Positions 1 to 7,636 of a DNA stretch of 64,000 bases are shown in pieces; positions within the stretch are counted from its first letter, which is position 1; each line of letters starts with the position of its first letter. Location: positions 32,846,882 through 32,910,881 of the forward strand of contig OX419338.1 in assembly GCA_948470475.1 (NCBI GenBank), in the 5' to 3' direction. Position numbers and translations under genes: made by a program. Under the pieces are notes generated by a model that worked only from the letters and a program-made list of their open reading frames with translations, searched no databases and was not told the origin of the DNA. This DNA is from Galaxea fascicularis (taxonomy: Eukaryota > Cnidaria > Anthozoa > Scleractinia > Euphylliidae).

Positions 1-1361
1 ATGACGTTTTCGAATTCACCCGTCACGCAGATGGTGATGGCGTGGCCTATGCCCACATTGAACCTGGCTTGGATGCGATGATTGCCCTTGTTCTGCGGAT
101 TCATGAAGCGACTGTCGGCATCTCCGCTCTCCACGTTGTTGAAGCAAAAGATGGTGCAGTTCTTGTGATACCCCCAATCCTCGGGTCTCACCAACGGTTT
201 TCTGCCTCTCTTCAAAGCCCCCGTGTCGTACAAGAAGCGATGATACCCATCGTAGTCTTTGCTGGTATTGTTGTGTTGCAGTTCCAAAGTACTGGTATGC
301 GGGTACTCTTCCCCGTTGATCAACTGCTTGATCCATTCCACGCCAAACGTCCGGAAAGCGAACGGTGAGTAACCGATCGTGCCGTTGAAGGCGCGACTGT
401 CCAGAAAATACACGAACACGCGGTTGGGAATCCGTTGTTCGAAGATGTCGGCTTTGTCGAAGTTGGTCTCGCCGTCGGGCAGCGTGAAGGTGCGGGTCTC
501 GTACCGCACCACAGGGTACTGCATGTAGTGGTTGGTATCCCTCAGATGGGTCAGGGTGTTGTACAACGGAGCTTTCAGACGTAACGACGACACGTACATT
601 TTCAGGTCCACATCGTCGGCCACCAATCGTGGTGCCGTGCCACCGTACGCGAAATACGCGGGTTCATTGTTCAGATGAAAGACTTCCACCAAGGGTTTGA
701 AGACCAACGTGCGACGCACACTACCCGTGTACAAACTTCTTTCCTTTATCACACCATCCACGGACGTTTTCGTCGTGCCAGTCAGAGCCGTGTAATCGGA
801 ATGCGGTGTGGCGCTGTCCCATGTGTTGGCGGCGTAGACATTGGGCACGTTCAAGGCGCCAGGTATGAAGCCTTGCGGTCGAAGGACGGATACGGCATCG
901 TCCTCGTCGTGGTTCAATATGGTCTGGAGCATGGCGTTCAGTGCGTACGTGTCCGATTGCACCGTGGTCAACACCCCATTGACGTAGACCGACACTTGCT
1001 TGAGCATGGTGTGACACAGATTCTGACAGGGATAGGTGTCAGCAGCGATGTTGCCACCACCCGCCGCTTGCAACCGCAACTTTAGCATGAAGAAACTCGA
1101 ACTCAGATCCACATACTCCGTGCTGGGTTTGATCTCGAATTCGATGGGGTTGATCTGTCCGCTGACCGAGGGTGGTATCTCCACGACACGTCGCGAGGCC
1201 ACACTCTCGTCCACCGGAGGGACGGTGAAGAGTGAAAACTTGGGATCGACGTTCGGACCCAATCCGATGCGTTTGACGGGTCTTTCCCATCTCGGATCGG
1301 CCAGATTCAGACCTTCGGCCAACCGACCTACGTTTCTTGGGCGTTTTTGTCCCTTGGGCAT
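1..1361 (-). CDS. F54H12.2-like large capsid protein of a Polinton/adintovirus-like element (C-terminus cut by window edge)
   Basis: Open on the minus strand from ATG 1361-1359 through position 1 without a stop, so at least 453 codons with the end outside the window. The first ~15 residues are basic (MPKGQKRPRN...). Around residues 35-110 it shows the layout of the F54H12.2-like family that travels with F54H12.3-like integrases in animal Polintons: a 'FTVPPVDES' segment, then 'PIEFEIKP', 'YVDLSSSFF', and 'VSVYVNG' followed by a segment on asparagine-histidine. From family knowledge this is the large (hexon-type, probably jelly-roll) virion protein; the fold itself is inferred. It lies downstream of the other structural genes on the same strand, consistent with a late block. 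No break is visible inside the part shown. Confidence 0.75.
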   Translation of the reverse strand, partial: MPKGQKRPRNVGRLAEGLNLADPRWERPVKRIGLGPNVDPKFSLFTVPPVDESVASRRVVEIPPSVSGQINPIEFEIKPSTEYVDLSSSFFMLKLRLQAAGGGNIAADTYPCQNLCHTMLKQVSVYVNGVLTTVQSDTYALNAMLQTILNHDEDDAVSVLRPQGFIPGALNVPNVYAANTWDSATPHSDYTALTGTTKTSVDGVIKERSLYTGSVRRTLVFKPLVEVFHLNNEPAYFAYGGTAPRLVADDVDLKMYVSSLRLKAPLYNTLTHLRDTNHYMQYPVVRYETRTFTLPDGETNFDKADIFEQRIPNRVFVYFLDSRAFNGTIGYSPFAFRTFGVEWIKQLINGEEYPHTSTLELQHNNTSKDYDGYHRFLYDTGALKRGRKPLVRPEDWGYHKNCTIFCFNNVESGDADSRFMNPQNKGNHRIQARFNVGIGHAITICVTGEFENV

Positions 1362-1428
1362 GGTGGTCGCTGTGTACGTTCCAAAGAGTAGGAGCAACTG
1401 ATTGAACGTCGGCTCGATGCTCCCTCCT

Positions 1429-1719
1429 TTATGTCATGAGACTGTGCGTGTAGACCCGTCGTCGGTGATGATAGGGTCGCACCGGTCGCATGGGAGGTTC
1501 CATGAACCCACCACCGCGTTGCGACCGTTTCGCGTAGTAGGGGGCCATCCGTCGAGCCCATTCGATCTCTGGCGGTAGAGGTCCCCATACCGTCCCACCG
1601 CGTTCGCGAGCGTTTTCCACGCTGTCGTTTCTTCGTTTTTCGTCGTCTACCGGGCATGCTCTCCACCATCGAATGAAGGGTTCTCGCCCCCTCTCACGAG
1701 AATATATCCCCTCGGGCAT
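1429..1719 (-). CDS. Small basic protein between the two capsid genes
   Basis: ATG at 1719, stop at 1429, 96 codons; the frame is also open upstream to a GTG at 1779 but no earlier ATG exists. It is rich in Arg and Pro, with a WGPLPPEIEW segment and a C-terminal Pro/His/Arg stretch. It overlaps the end of the next upstream gene by about 26 nt, as expected in a compact viral block. Position between the two structural genes suggests a minor virion or core protein, but I recognise no family and function is not known. Confidence 0.4.
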   Translation of the reverse strand: MPEGIYSRERGREPFIRWWRACPVDDEKRRNDSVENARERGGTVWGPLPPEIEWARRMAPYYAKRSQRGGGFMEPPMRPVRPYHHRRRVYTHSLMT

Positions 1720-1885
1720 ACGGTTTGGCGCGTTTCTTCTTCCTTTTCGTCTTTTTTCTTCTCCTCGATCTGCTTCCACTTTGACCTTCTTTGGGTGAAT
1801 GCGGTACGAAGATACGCAACCTCCCTCCGCTCATGGTCTCCGGAAAGACCGGTTCGTATCGGACGGTACTACCGTGTCCGCTCAT
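1694..1885 (-). CDS. Small lysine/arginine-rich protein
   Basis: First ATG at 1885, stop at 1694, 63 codons; a longer frame would need a TTG start at 1915, immediately after the stop of the penton-like gene. The C-terminal half is strongly basic (RSRRRKKTKRKKKRAK), which suits DNA condensation or nuclear targeting, as in the small core proteins of adenovirus-like virions. That role is inference from charge and gene position only. Confidence 0.4.
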   Translation of the reverse strand: MSGHGSTVRYEPVFPETMSGGRLRIFVPHSPKEGQSGSRSRRRKKTKRKKKRAKPYARGDIFS

Positions 1886-1911
1886 CACTCTGCGACGAAT
1901 GACGATCGCGC

Positions 1912-3048
1912 TCAAGGGACGCGTCTAAAATGCAAGGTGACGGTGTTGATCCCTTCGCCCAAATCGGCCAGTCCCCCTTCGGGTTTGCCGATGGCGATTT
2001 CCACTACATCCAATTCCGTGTTACGCACATCGATGTGTTGCATGTTCTTGGGTTCGTAATAGACGAATCCCTCCTTGTCCTCATGCGTCACGGGTACTTG
2101 ACGCAACAGGTCGGTGATCTGTCCCCCCAGGATGGTTCCGCGTCCCACGTTGCTGTAGACGTAGATCATGGAGTCTTTGGACACGCCGTCCTCCCGGACA
2201 CGTTTTTTCGCGACAAACCAATCCCGGTTCAAGATGAAACGGTACCTGGCATGATTGCGAAAACCAAAGAAAGGACCCGCATTGGAGGTGTAATAGATGG
2301 GTCCCCTCAAATCGGCGGTCCTTTCCGACGAGATGTACGGTGCCGTGCCTACGGCATTATTGTATTTGGGGTAGAGGATCACATGAGGTCCGTAATGCCA
2401 TTTGTTGACCGCATCCCCGTCAAACCACGACACGCAGCCGATGAGTTCCGCAAACTTCTTATCCACACTCAATTCGAGTTGAAGGTCGTCGTCGGTGCCA
2501 GACCAGTCGACCTCCATGTATTCTTCACCGGCATTCCATTTTAACAAGGGGTAACCTCGTACCCCCGTGTCTCGTCCACCCTGCAATTTGGTTCGTCGCA
2601 GTGTGTACTCCTTTCCCTGACCGTATTCATAGAACACCTCGAAAATGTTGCGTTCCAACAGCTCTTTCAATCGTCTCATGAAGGTCGCACCATCGTTGAC
2701 CGAGTCGTAATACATGACTTCACCCATCGTCACCCACGCCGTTCGTCGATAGACGGGAGTGTTCCCTTTGTAGAGACATATCTGGGCACTGATCAGGTTA
2801 CTATTCCCGGGAATTTTTTCCAACAAGGCGGCTCTATCCAATTTCGCGGGCACCGCCGGTCGCGGCACGGTGATGGAACTCAAGGCCACTTGCCATCCGC
2901 TGCCGGGCAGACGCAACCGGTACGGTAACTTGATCTTGTAATCGTTGTTTCGATTGGTATCGTCAAACTGAGCGCCCCCTCCATTGCTGGGAAGCGTCAA
3001 GTAAAGACTTTCAAACTCTTCTCCTCCTTCTCCTCTTCCTTGAGGCAT
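1912..3048 (-). CDS. Second structural (penton-like) protein of the Polinton-like element
   Basis: 378 codons from ATG 3048 to stop 1912. It opens with a glycine/glutamate-rich leader, then 'SLYLTLPSNGG' and beta-rich sequence ('YKIKLPYRLRLPGSGWQVALSS'-like segments) that matches the companion protein usually found next to chromo-integrases in cnidarian Polintons. The length and predicted all-beta character fit a single jelly-roll penton or minor capsid protein; this is family knowledge plus position, since no catalytic motif is present. The start overlaps the 3' end of the integrase gene by 38 nt and the stop lies directly before the small basic gene, so the minus-strand genes form one dense block. 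Confidence 0.6.
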   Translation of the reverse strand: MPQGRGEGGEEFESLYLTLPSNGGGAQFDDTNRNNDYKIKLPYRLRLPGSGWQVALSSITVPRPAVPAKLDRAALLEKIPGNSNLISAQICLYKGNTPVYRRTAWVTMGEVMYYDSVNDGATFMRRLKELLERNIFEVFYEYGQGKEYTLRRTKLQGGRDTGVRGYPLLKWNAGEEYMEVDWSGTDDDLQLELSVDKKFAELIGCVSWFDGDAVNKWHYGPHVILYPKYNNAVGTAPYISSERTADLRGPIYYTSNAGPFFGFRNHARYRFILNRDWFVAKKRVREDGVSKDSMIYVYSNVGRGTILGGQITDLLRQVPVTHEDKEGFVYYEPKNMQHIDVRNTELDVVEIAIGKPEGGLADLGEGINTVTLHFRRVP

Positions 3049-3943
3049 CGTCGATCCAACTGTTGTACTTGGCAGGCCACCCTTTCCAACTGACGAGCAT
3101 CCGACCGGCTCTGCGTTTTAATACCTTGTCCACACGCCACAACGTCTTCTCGTCCACGATCACTTTTTGCAAATCTTGTTTGTAAAACGTCCCTCGTAAC
3201 GGGGTACCGTCCATTTCTTCCACGCGGTAAGTGGTCACCGGACCGGGCACGACCTGCGACACCACAAACACTTCTTCCGTCCATTGAGGCAGATAACCTT
3301 TCTTGAAGGTTCGTACCCTCTTGCTCAACCGAACCTGATTGCCCACCTTGAACTTGGCTTTGGACGGTTTACCCACTCGTTTGCCGTACAAGGTTTGCCA
3401 CACTTGGGCTTCGTTGACCTCCGTGACGTCTCGGGGTGCCATGCCGATGCTATGGTGCACGTCCGCATTGTACGCTTTCACCAAAGCCGGTAGTACGTCC
3501 AGGTACGTCAAGGTATTGGCGGCCGTAAAGTAGCGGTACATCCGTCCCTTCAACGTGCGATTGAACCGTTCCACCACACTGGCTTTGGCATCGCCGTGCG
3601 TCGAAAAATGTTCGATGCCTTTCTCTTTCAACCAGGTCTGTACCTTGGTGTTGTAAAACTCTTTACCCTTGTCCGTTTGTAAACGCCGTGGTTTACGTCC
3701 GCTGGTCTTGAGAATGTTCCGAAACGCTTTCACCACTTCCTCTCCGGTCTTTTTCTTCAAAGGACGGACCCAGGCGAATTTGGACAAGACGTCGACGACC
3801 GTCAAGAGGTACCGCGTGCCTTTATTCCATTTGGCGGTGGTTTGCATTTCCACCAGATCCGCCACCCATTGTTCGTCTTTCTCGAAGACCAGGACGGGTA
3901 ACGTGGCAAACCGACGTCGGATGGATCGTGTTGGCGATCTCTT
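3011..3943 (-). CDS. Polinton-type DDE integrase with C-terminal chromodomain; N-terminus frame-broken
   Basis: The frame is open from 3943 (after a TAA at 3946-3944) to 3011 and has no ATG before the catalytic core. It shows the rve fold with its triad: the Asp of 'WVADLVEM', the Asp of 'LQTDKGKEF', and the Glu of 'ASVVERFNRTL'. A C-terminal chromodomain ('WRVDKVLKRR...VSWKGWPAKYNSWID') and an Arg-rich end follow. Such chromo-integrases (F54H12.3-like) insert Polintons. The expected N-terminal helix region appears to continue in the neighbouring frame (about 3920-4077, '...EIANTIHP'), so a one-base shift near 3920-3930 probably breaks the gene. The catalytic residues themselves are intact. 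Confidence 0.85.
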   Translation of the reverse strand, partial: KRSPTRSIRRRFATLPVLVFEKDEQWVADLVEMQTTAKWNKGTRYLLTVVDVLSKFAWVRPLKKKTGEEVVKAFRNILKTSGRKPRRLQTDKGKEFYNTKVQTWLKEKGIEHFSTHGDAKASVVERFNRTLKGRMYRYFTAANTLTYLDVLPALVKAYNADVHHSIGMAPRDVTEVNEAQVWQTLYGKRVGKPSKAKFKVGNQVRLSKRVRTFKKGYLPQWTEEVFVVSQVVPGPVTTYRVEEMDGTPLRGTFYKQDLQKVIVDEKTLWRVDKVLKRRAGRMLVSWKGWPAKYNSWIDDASRKRRRRRRV

Positions 3944-4048
3944 TTACCTGCATCAACACAGACAGCAACTGCAAGCTTCCTAAAACACCGGATCGAAACC
4001 CGCCAATCACGACGCTCCACGTCGGACCAATCAAACGACTTTCCCTCT

Positions 4049-4058
4049 GTATATAAAG
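4049..4058 (+). promoter_or_regulatory. TATA box of the SLOG-like gene
   Basis: GTATATAAAG lies 35-44 nt before the plus-strand ATG at 4093, in the gap between the divergently read integrase and the next gene. The same TATA-to-start arrangement recurs at 5461 and 5573, so it looks like the element's own promoter type. Confidence 0.6.
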
Positions 4059-4092
4059 AACTCCTCTTCTCGAACATTTTTCATTTCTCAAG

Positions 4093-4807
4093 ATGTCTAC
4101 GTGTGTGATCACTGGAGGTGATATGGGTGTGTGTGCCGGAGTGATTTTCCTGTGCAAGCAATTGGGGGTTCCTTGCGCTTTCTTCTTACCTCACGATGAC
4201 GAAAGAGGTGATGAAACCAAGTTACAAGTAGGGTTTCCACCCATCCTAGGACATCCTCATTTAGTCATACCAGGCAAGTATCCCGTGACGGACGGAGTGA
4301 TGTTGGAGTGGGGATAAACTCAAGCACAGCCGTGTGGTGTGCATGAATGAGCATCACGACGAAACTATCACCACGACCTGTCGAGCCTTGTGTCCCGATT
4401 ACGATCAAATCAGACCCTCTCTACGTTACCTGTTGAGACGTGACGTGGACATGGTGGTCCAATCCGATGCCGTGTACCTCATTGGCGATTTGATTCGCCC
4501 CTCACACTCCAGCAATGAACAAATGGGAGGACCCGGTTGGATCCAGCACGTGACCATTCTCAAGCACAAACCTCTCTATTTCTTTGACTTGTCCACAAAC
4601 ACTTGGCTCACTGCGATGATCACTCTTCACTTGCATCTACAACCGCAGTACAAATATGAATTATTTCATATATACTTCACACCTCTACACCATCACTGCC
4701 CACAAGTGGAGACTTATCATTTCGTGCAATGGATACGGCGAACATTGCATTTGCCCAGAGACATTAATTTTGTCAATCTAGAACGCGCTTTACGTATGGC
4801 ATTTTAA
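4093..4807 (+). pseudogene. Rossmann/SLOG-like protein, split by one frameshift
   Basis: Two adjacent plus frames belong together: ATG 4093 to TAA 4315-4317 (74 codons), and the +1 frame that is open through the shift point and runs to the stop at 4805-4807. The N-terminal part has a 'VITGGDMGVCAGV' glycine turn, like the nucleotide-binding loop of SLOG/LOG-type proteins. The later part has 'DAVYLIGDL', then 'GGPGW', then 'KPLYFFDLSTNTW', which resembles the GGT-xW...KP-Y-F-D pattern of SLOG-like families. The shift sits in the G run near 4309-4313, so one extra base explains it. The role would be nucleotide-ligand binding, but this is weak similarity recalled by eye. A TATA box lies just upstream and the 3' end overlaps the converging gene by 4 nt. 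Confidence 0.5.
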
Positions 4808-5436
4808 TCAGCTGTACATTCGGTTTTTTCACAGATTTTTTGTAAAATAAAAGCTGCATGTAACAAGTCATGCAATGACAACAATGTTTGTGCAGCCTCT
4901 TTCTTGGCTCGACTGCGTCGCAAAGCCGTACGTTCACGTTCGAGTTTCTCCTCGTACTTCGCGGGATCCTTTTCTTTCAACTCTTCCCTTTTCTGTCTCG
5001 CCCGTACGTTACGGTTGGTTTTGAACTGTTCCGATCGAACGGGGTCCGTTCTCAATTTACTCCGATAATTCGCTTCGTTACCTCTTCTCTTCTGTCGCGC
5101 CTTCTCACTCTCTCTGTACTTCACTTGCCCCGCACGCTTCCTTTCTCTCCAGGCCTGGTATCGACCTTCTCTCTTCAATTTTTCCACGTACGTGATTTGG
5201 TATCCCTTTTGTCGAGTCTGCAGAATCGCTCTCTCTTCGTCCGTCATGGCCGCTATTTTCAGTTTCTTACGAGCATAGTCCTTCTGGTAATGTTTTCTCT
5301 TACATGCTCTCCTTCTCTCCATTTCCTGCTCGTACTTTTCCGGTTCCTCTTCCTTCATCTTCTCCATGCGTTTTTTGTTCACAGCATATCGTCGTCGTCC
5401 CTCTTGTTTCTTCAGATCGTCCATATTTTCACTCAT
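4804..5436 (-). CDS. Highly charged coiled-coil protein of the Polinton-like element
   Basis: ATG at 5436 (a GTG lies three codons earlier), stop at 4804, 210 codons. Almost the whole chain is Lys/Arg/Glu-rich helix with repeating 'RR-x-x-x-K-x-x-Y' blocks, for example 'RRRYAVNKKRMEKM', 'KRKHYQKDYARKK' and 'RRSRAKKEAAQT', ending in a short hydrophobic helix with two Cys. It resembles long basic coiled coils common in viral and transposon DNA-binding proteins. I recognise no named family. A palindromic TATA box lies 25-36 nt upstream, so it is probably expressed from the same intergenic region as the multi-exon gene to its right. Confidence 0.55.
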   Translation of the reverse strand: MSENMDDLKKQEGRRRYAVNKKRMEKMKEEEPEKYEQEMERRRACKRKHYQKDYARKKLKIAAMTDEERAILQTRQKGYQITYVEKLKREGRYQAWRERKRAGQVKYRESEKARQKRRGNEANYRSKLRTDPVRSEQFKTNRNVRARQKREELKEKDPAKYEEKLERERTALRRSRAKKEAAQTLLSLHDLLHAAFILQKICEKTECTAD

Positions 5437-5460
5437 TTCTCCCACCGATCCTGCGGCTTT

Positions 5461-5472
5461 CCTTATATAAGG
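5461..5472 (-). promoter_or_regulatory. Palindromic TATA box for the coiled-coil gene
   Basis: CCTTATATAAGG is a perfect 12-bp palindrome 25 nt before the minus-strand ATG at 5436. Being symmetric it could also be read rightwards. Confidence 0.55.
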
Positions 5473-5572
5473 CTTCTCATTCTGACGTCACATTGCCATG
5501 CCAACCCTCGTTTCGCATGTTAGGGGGATACCCCCCATCCCCCATTCTCAATCTCCATAGCAACGTGACTTC

Positions 5573-5581
5573 CATATAAAA
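5573..5581 (+). promoter_or_regulatory. TATA box of the CxxC multi-exon gene
   Basis: CATATAAAA lies about 65 nt before ATG 5646. With the palindrome at 5461 it makes a divergent promoter region of roughly 200 bp. Confidence 0.5.
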
Positions 5582-5645
5582 CCCACACGCGTTGTGTCGG
5601 TTCATTTTCAAACGAGTACACGTCTCAACCTAACGTGAAACAATC

Positions 5646-6001
5646 ATGCTCTCTCTAGTGATTTTGTTCTTGGTCTGTGTGGGAGACGGTTTCCATCTAC
5701 CGCCCGCAGAATGCACGCGCTCCAAACGTCCTGCCCTCTGCTGTTCCCTGGAAAAGCCGACCCGTTCCAAAAAAGTCAAACGGCGACGACGACGTTACAT
5801 CGCACCACGCCGCCTCGCCTTCCTGTACGGCAGCGAGTTCTGGTGCGGCTTGCCCGACTTGGTGAGGGACCGCATCGTGTATTACATCGACATAGCCGAA
5901 CAACGCGACAAGATGCAAGCCGTCTGCCAAGAAATATACAGTCTTCCCATCTGTCCTCGGTATGGTTTCGCCATTCTCACGGAACGGCAGCTAGGACGAC
6001 G
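5646..6001 (+). CDS. Constant first exon: hydrophobic start, basic patch, F-box-like segment
   Basis: 118 codons plus two bases. Residues 1-16 are hydrophobic (MLSLVILFLVCVGDGF), signal-like. Residues ~40-55 carry 'KKVKRRRRR', a nuclear-localisation-type patch. Residues ~68-100 read 'GLPDLVRDRIVYYIDIAEQ' followed by 'RDKMQAVCQEIYSL', which matches the pattern of an F-box (LP..l...I..yl......l..v...w..l). F-box proteins link SKP1-cullin ligases to substrates through a variable C-terminal part. The assignment is by eye and is not certain. The exon ends in phase 2 (CG) at a GTCAGT donor. Confidence 0.5.
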
Positions 6002-7499
6002 GTCAGTGTCCCTTCGTTTTTCCAATTTTCTTCTCATTCCATTTTCATTTTTTCACATCATCCTTCTCCATTAGTTTTCCCGATCGGGTTTGGTTCCTTC
6101 CGCGGGATCCGGACTGGATACGATGCGATCGATGCATCCATTTCCAGTATCCTCATCTTCCTGGGGTCACTCACTTCCACTTGCTTCCATGGATAGCTGT
6201 CATCTCCCACTATCGCAGGAATTAGAGGTCAGTCACTTCGTTTCATTTTTCACAACACCCTTCTCCACAGTTTTCCCCATCGGGATTGGTCCATTCCATG
6301 GAATCCAGACTCGACACGATGCGGTCGATGCACCCAATACGAGTATCCTGATCTTCCCGGGGCCATTCACTTCCACCTGGGTCGATGGATCACTCTCACC
6401 CCCTTTCACAGGGATTAGAGGTCAGTCATGACAACTTCCGAACATTTTTCTTCTTTTCAGACCCCCTCGCTCAGTGAATTCCGTCCCGTGCGCCTACTGT
6501 TCTTTCCACTCGATGTTCTGCATGGGAGTCATTTACCATTCTTTTCATCGAGTGTATCTCCGTCGATTCCCGGGTGGACTGAGGGTCTGAGGGTGAGCCG
6601 TTTTTCTTTCTTTCAGGGAGTGGCAGGGGATCCTTCATTGGTGGTGCTCGTACTGCTCCACCAGACGACTCAACCCCGCCCACGCCTATCATCCCATCGA
6701 TTGACACACACTTCCTTCTCTGTCTTTTTCTCCCAGATTCATTTGGTGTCCGTATTGTCGCCGTCATACCTACTGCCCCTGATGTCGCGTCTCTCTTTTC
6801 ACCCCACAGCTTACGCGTCTGTCCCCTGAAACACTCCACTCCCGACTGGCACGATGACGAACACTTCTTCTGTCCACTTTGTTCGGGACCCATTTACTGC
6901 ATCCAGCATTATCTGGACCCAAACGACTTCGAACACCCCTACGGTCGCCTTTGTTAATCTCCTCACCTTTTTGCAGTGCCGTCTGTCCTGTCTACAATCT
7001 GGACGATTACATTGATCCAGAGGAATTCGGCGGATTCGTTTGGTGTCAACGATGCACCGAGCCTTCCTTCTTTTGGTTTCATCCCGTCCTCAGACGCTGC
7101 TATTGTTCATCTTGCCGGCAGAACCCCCCACCGACAGTCATGTGTGACTACCCCTGGTGAAATAATTCCACATCTCCTTACCTTCACAGTGCCATCTGCA
7201 GTCACTGTCACGATGACGATTCCTTCGCGGGAGAGGAGTTCCAGGACTATGCTTGGTGTCGACGATGCACGGGCTCTCACCACTGCATACATCACTCCCT
7301 CTCCGACATACGCTGCCATTGTCCATCTTGCAGTCTAAACCCGTTCCTCAGAAGGTGATGACCGTCTTCTCCTTTTTTCAACAGATGGTGGATACGTCCT
7401 CTACCCAACAGTGCTCACTGTCTGTATTGCAGCCAACGGAGAACCTTCCCGGGATTTCACTGGCACAGCCTACGTTGGGTGTCCCTACCACGCACGTGA
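5646..7499 (+). CDS. Multi-exon gene: one constant exon plus nine stop-bearing CxxC modules (candidate alternative terminal exons)
   Basis: Constant exon 5646-6001 ends in phase 2 before GTCAGT. Downstream are nine modules at 6075, 6271, 6461, 6617, 6737, 6810, 6977, 7190 and 7385. Each follows a pyrimidine tract and AG, and each begins with one base that completes the constant exon's split codon. Each reads open, with at least one C-x2-C pair, to an in-frame stop near its own end (6225, 6418, 6590, 6704, 6782, 6957, 7160, 7358, 7499). In modules 1-3 the stop lies just before a GT donor; in 7 and 8 a phase-2 donor lies just before the stop, so 7-8-9 can also be chained. Modules 1 and 2 with their introns are recent duplicates. 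One AATAAA follows at 7637. The simplest reading is a shared N-terminus joined to one of several C-termini; a decayed repeat protein is the alternative. Confidence 0.6.
6075..6227 (+). CDS. Module 1 (CDRC)
   Basis: Acceptor TTCTCCATTAG, one base plus 49 codons, stop TAG 6223-6225, then AG and a GTCAGT donor-like site. Encodes 'RCDRC', then 'YPHLPGVTHFHL' and 'PWI'. Its 153-bp length and its upstream intron match module 2, so the two arose by duplication of an intron-plus-exon unit. Confidence 0.5.
6271..6420 (+). CDS. Module 2 (CGRC)
   Basis: Acceptor TTCTCCACAG, stop TAG 6416-6418, then AG and GTCAGT. Encodes 'RCGRC', 'YPDLPGAIHFHL' and 'RWI', aligned residue by residue with module 1. Differences fall at all codon positions but keep the Cys, PG, HFH and W residues. 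Confidence 0.5.
6461..6592 (+). CDS. Module 3 (CAYC)
   Basis: Acceptor TTCTTCTTTTCAG, one base plus 42 codons, stop TGA 6588-6590, then GG and a GTGAGC donor-like site. Encodes 'CAYC', a third Cys, and 'YHSFHRVYLRR'. Confidence 0.5.
6617..6704 (+). CDS. Module 4 (CSYC)
   Basis: Acceptor TTCTTTCTTTCAG, one base plus 28 codons, stop TGA 6702-6704. Encodes 'HWWCSYC' and an Arg/His tail. No donor is visible next to the stop, which favours use as a terminal exon. Confidence 0.45.
6737..6782 (+). CDS. Module 5 (CPYC, shortest)
   Basis: Acceptor CTTTTTCTCCCAG, one base plus 14 codons, stop TGA 6780-6782. Encodes 'WCPYCRRHTYC'. The shortest member, probably a truncated copy. Confidence 0.4.
6810..6957 (+). 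CDS. Module 6 (CPLC)
   Basis: Acceptor TTTTCACCCCACAG, one base plus 48 codons, stop TAA 6955-6957. Encodes an early Cys, 'DWHDDEHFFCPLC', a later Cys, and an acidic tail. The only GT donor-like site (6943) is in the wrong phase for joining to module 7. Confidence 0.5.
6977..7160 (+). CDS. Module 7 (CQRC + CSSC)
   Basis: Acceptor CCTTTTTGCAG, one base plus 60 codons, stop TGA 7158-7160. Encodes 'VWCQRC' and 'CYCSSC', a four-Cys zinc-ribbon-like pair. A phase-2 donor (CTG|GTGAAA, 7155) precedes the stop and would join module 8 in frame. Confidence 0.55.
7190..7358 (+). CDS. Module 8 (CSHC + CRRC + CPSC)
   Basis: Acceptor CCTTCACAG, one base plus 55 codons, stop TGA 7356-7358. Encodes 'AICSHC', 'AWCRRC' and 'CHCPSC', clearly homologous to module 7. 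A phase-2 donor (AAG|GTGATG) just before the stop would join module 9 in frame. Confidence 0.55.
7385..7499 (+). CDS. Module 9 (CLYC, last)
   Basis: Acceptor CTTTTTTCAACAG, one base plus 37 codons, stop TGA 7497-7499. Encodes 'HCLYC' and 'FPGFHWHSLRWVSLP', which matches the PG-HFH-W pattern of modules 1 and 2. A second frame runs open to 7537 but lacks the motif. Confidence 0.5.
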
Positions 7500-7636
7500 T
7501 GCGGCTGTGCTGACATCGCTGTCGTGGGACGAGGAATGAACATGACATTGAACATTGAACTGTGGTTTTGTTTTTCCTGTTTGCCTTGTTGTTGACCACT
7601 TTTTTCCAAAACAATCAAGGAGCTGCTGTTATTGTA

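Noticed and set aside
675..1401. Overlapping plus-strand frames of 83-136 codons
   Set aside because: They are shadows of the long minus-strand capsid gene, which is open from 1361 to the edge and has family motifs.
1930..2544. 204-codon plus-strand frame
   Set aside because: Antisense to the penton-like gene; composition follows the complement of real codons.
4888..5523. 211-codon plus-strand frame rich in Leu/Phe/Ser
   Set aside because: Antisense of the Lys/Glu-rich coiled-coil gene, which produces Leu/Phe/Ser by complement.
6471..6893. 140-codon minus-strand frame
   Set aside because: Antisense to modules 3-6, where splice signals and CxxC motifs support the plus strand.
7107..7326. 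Minus-strand frames of 62-70 codons
   Set aside because: Shadows of modules 7 and 8.
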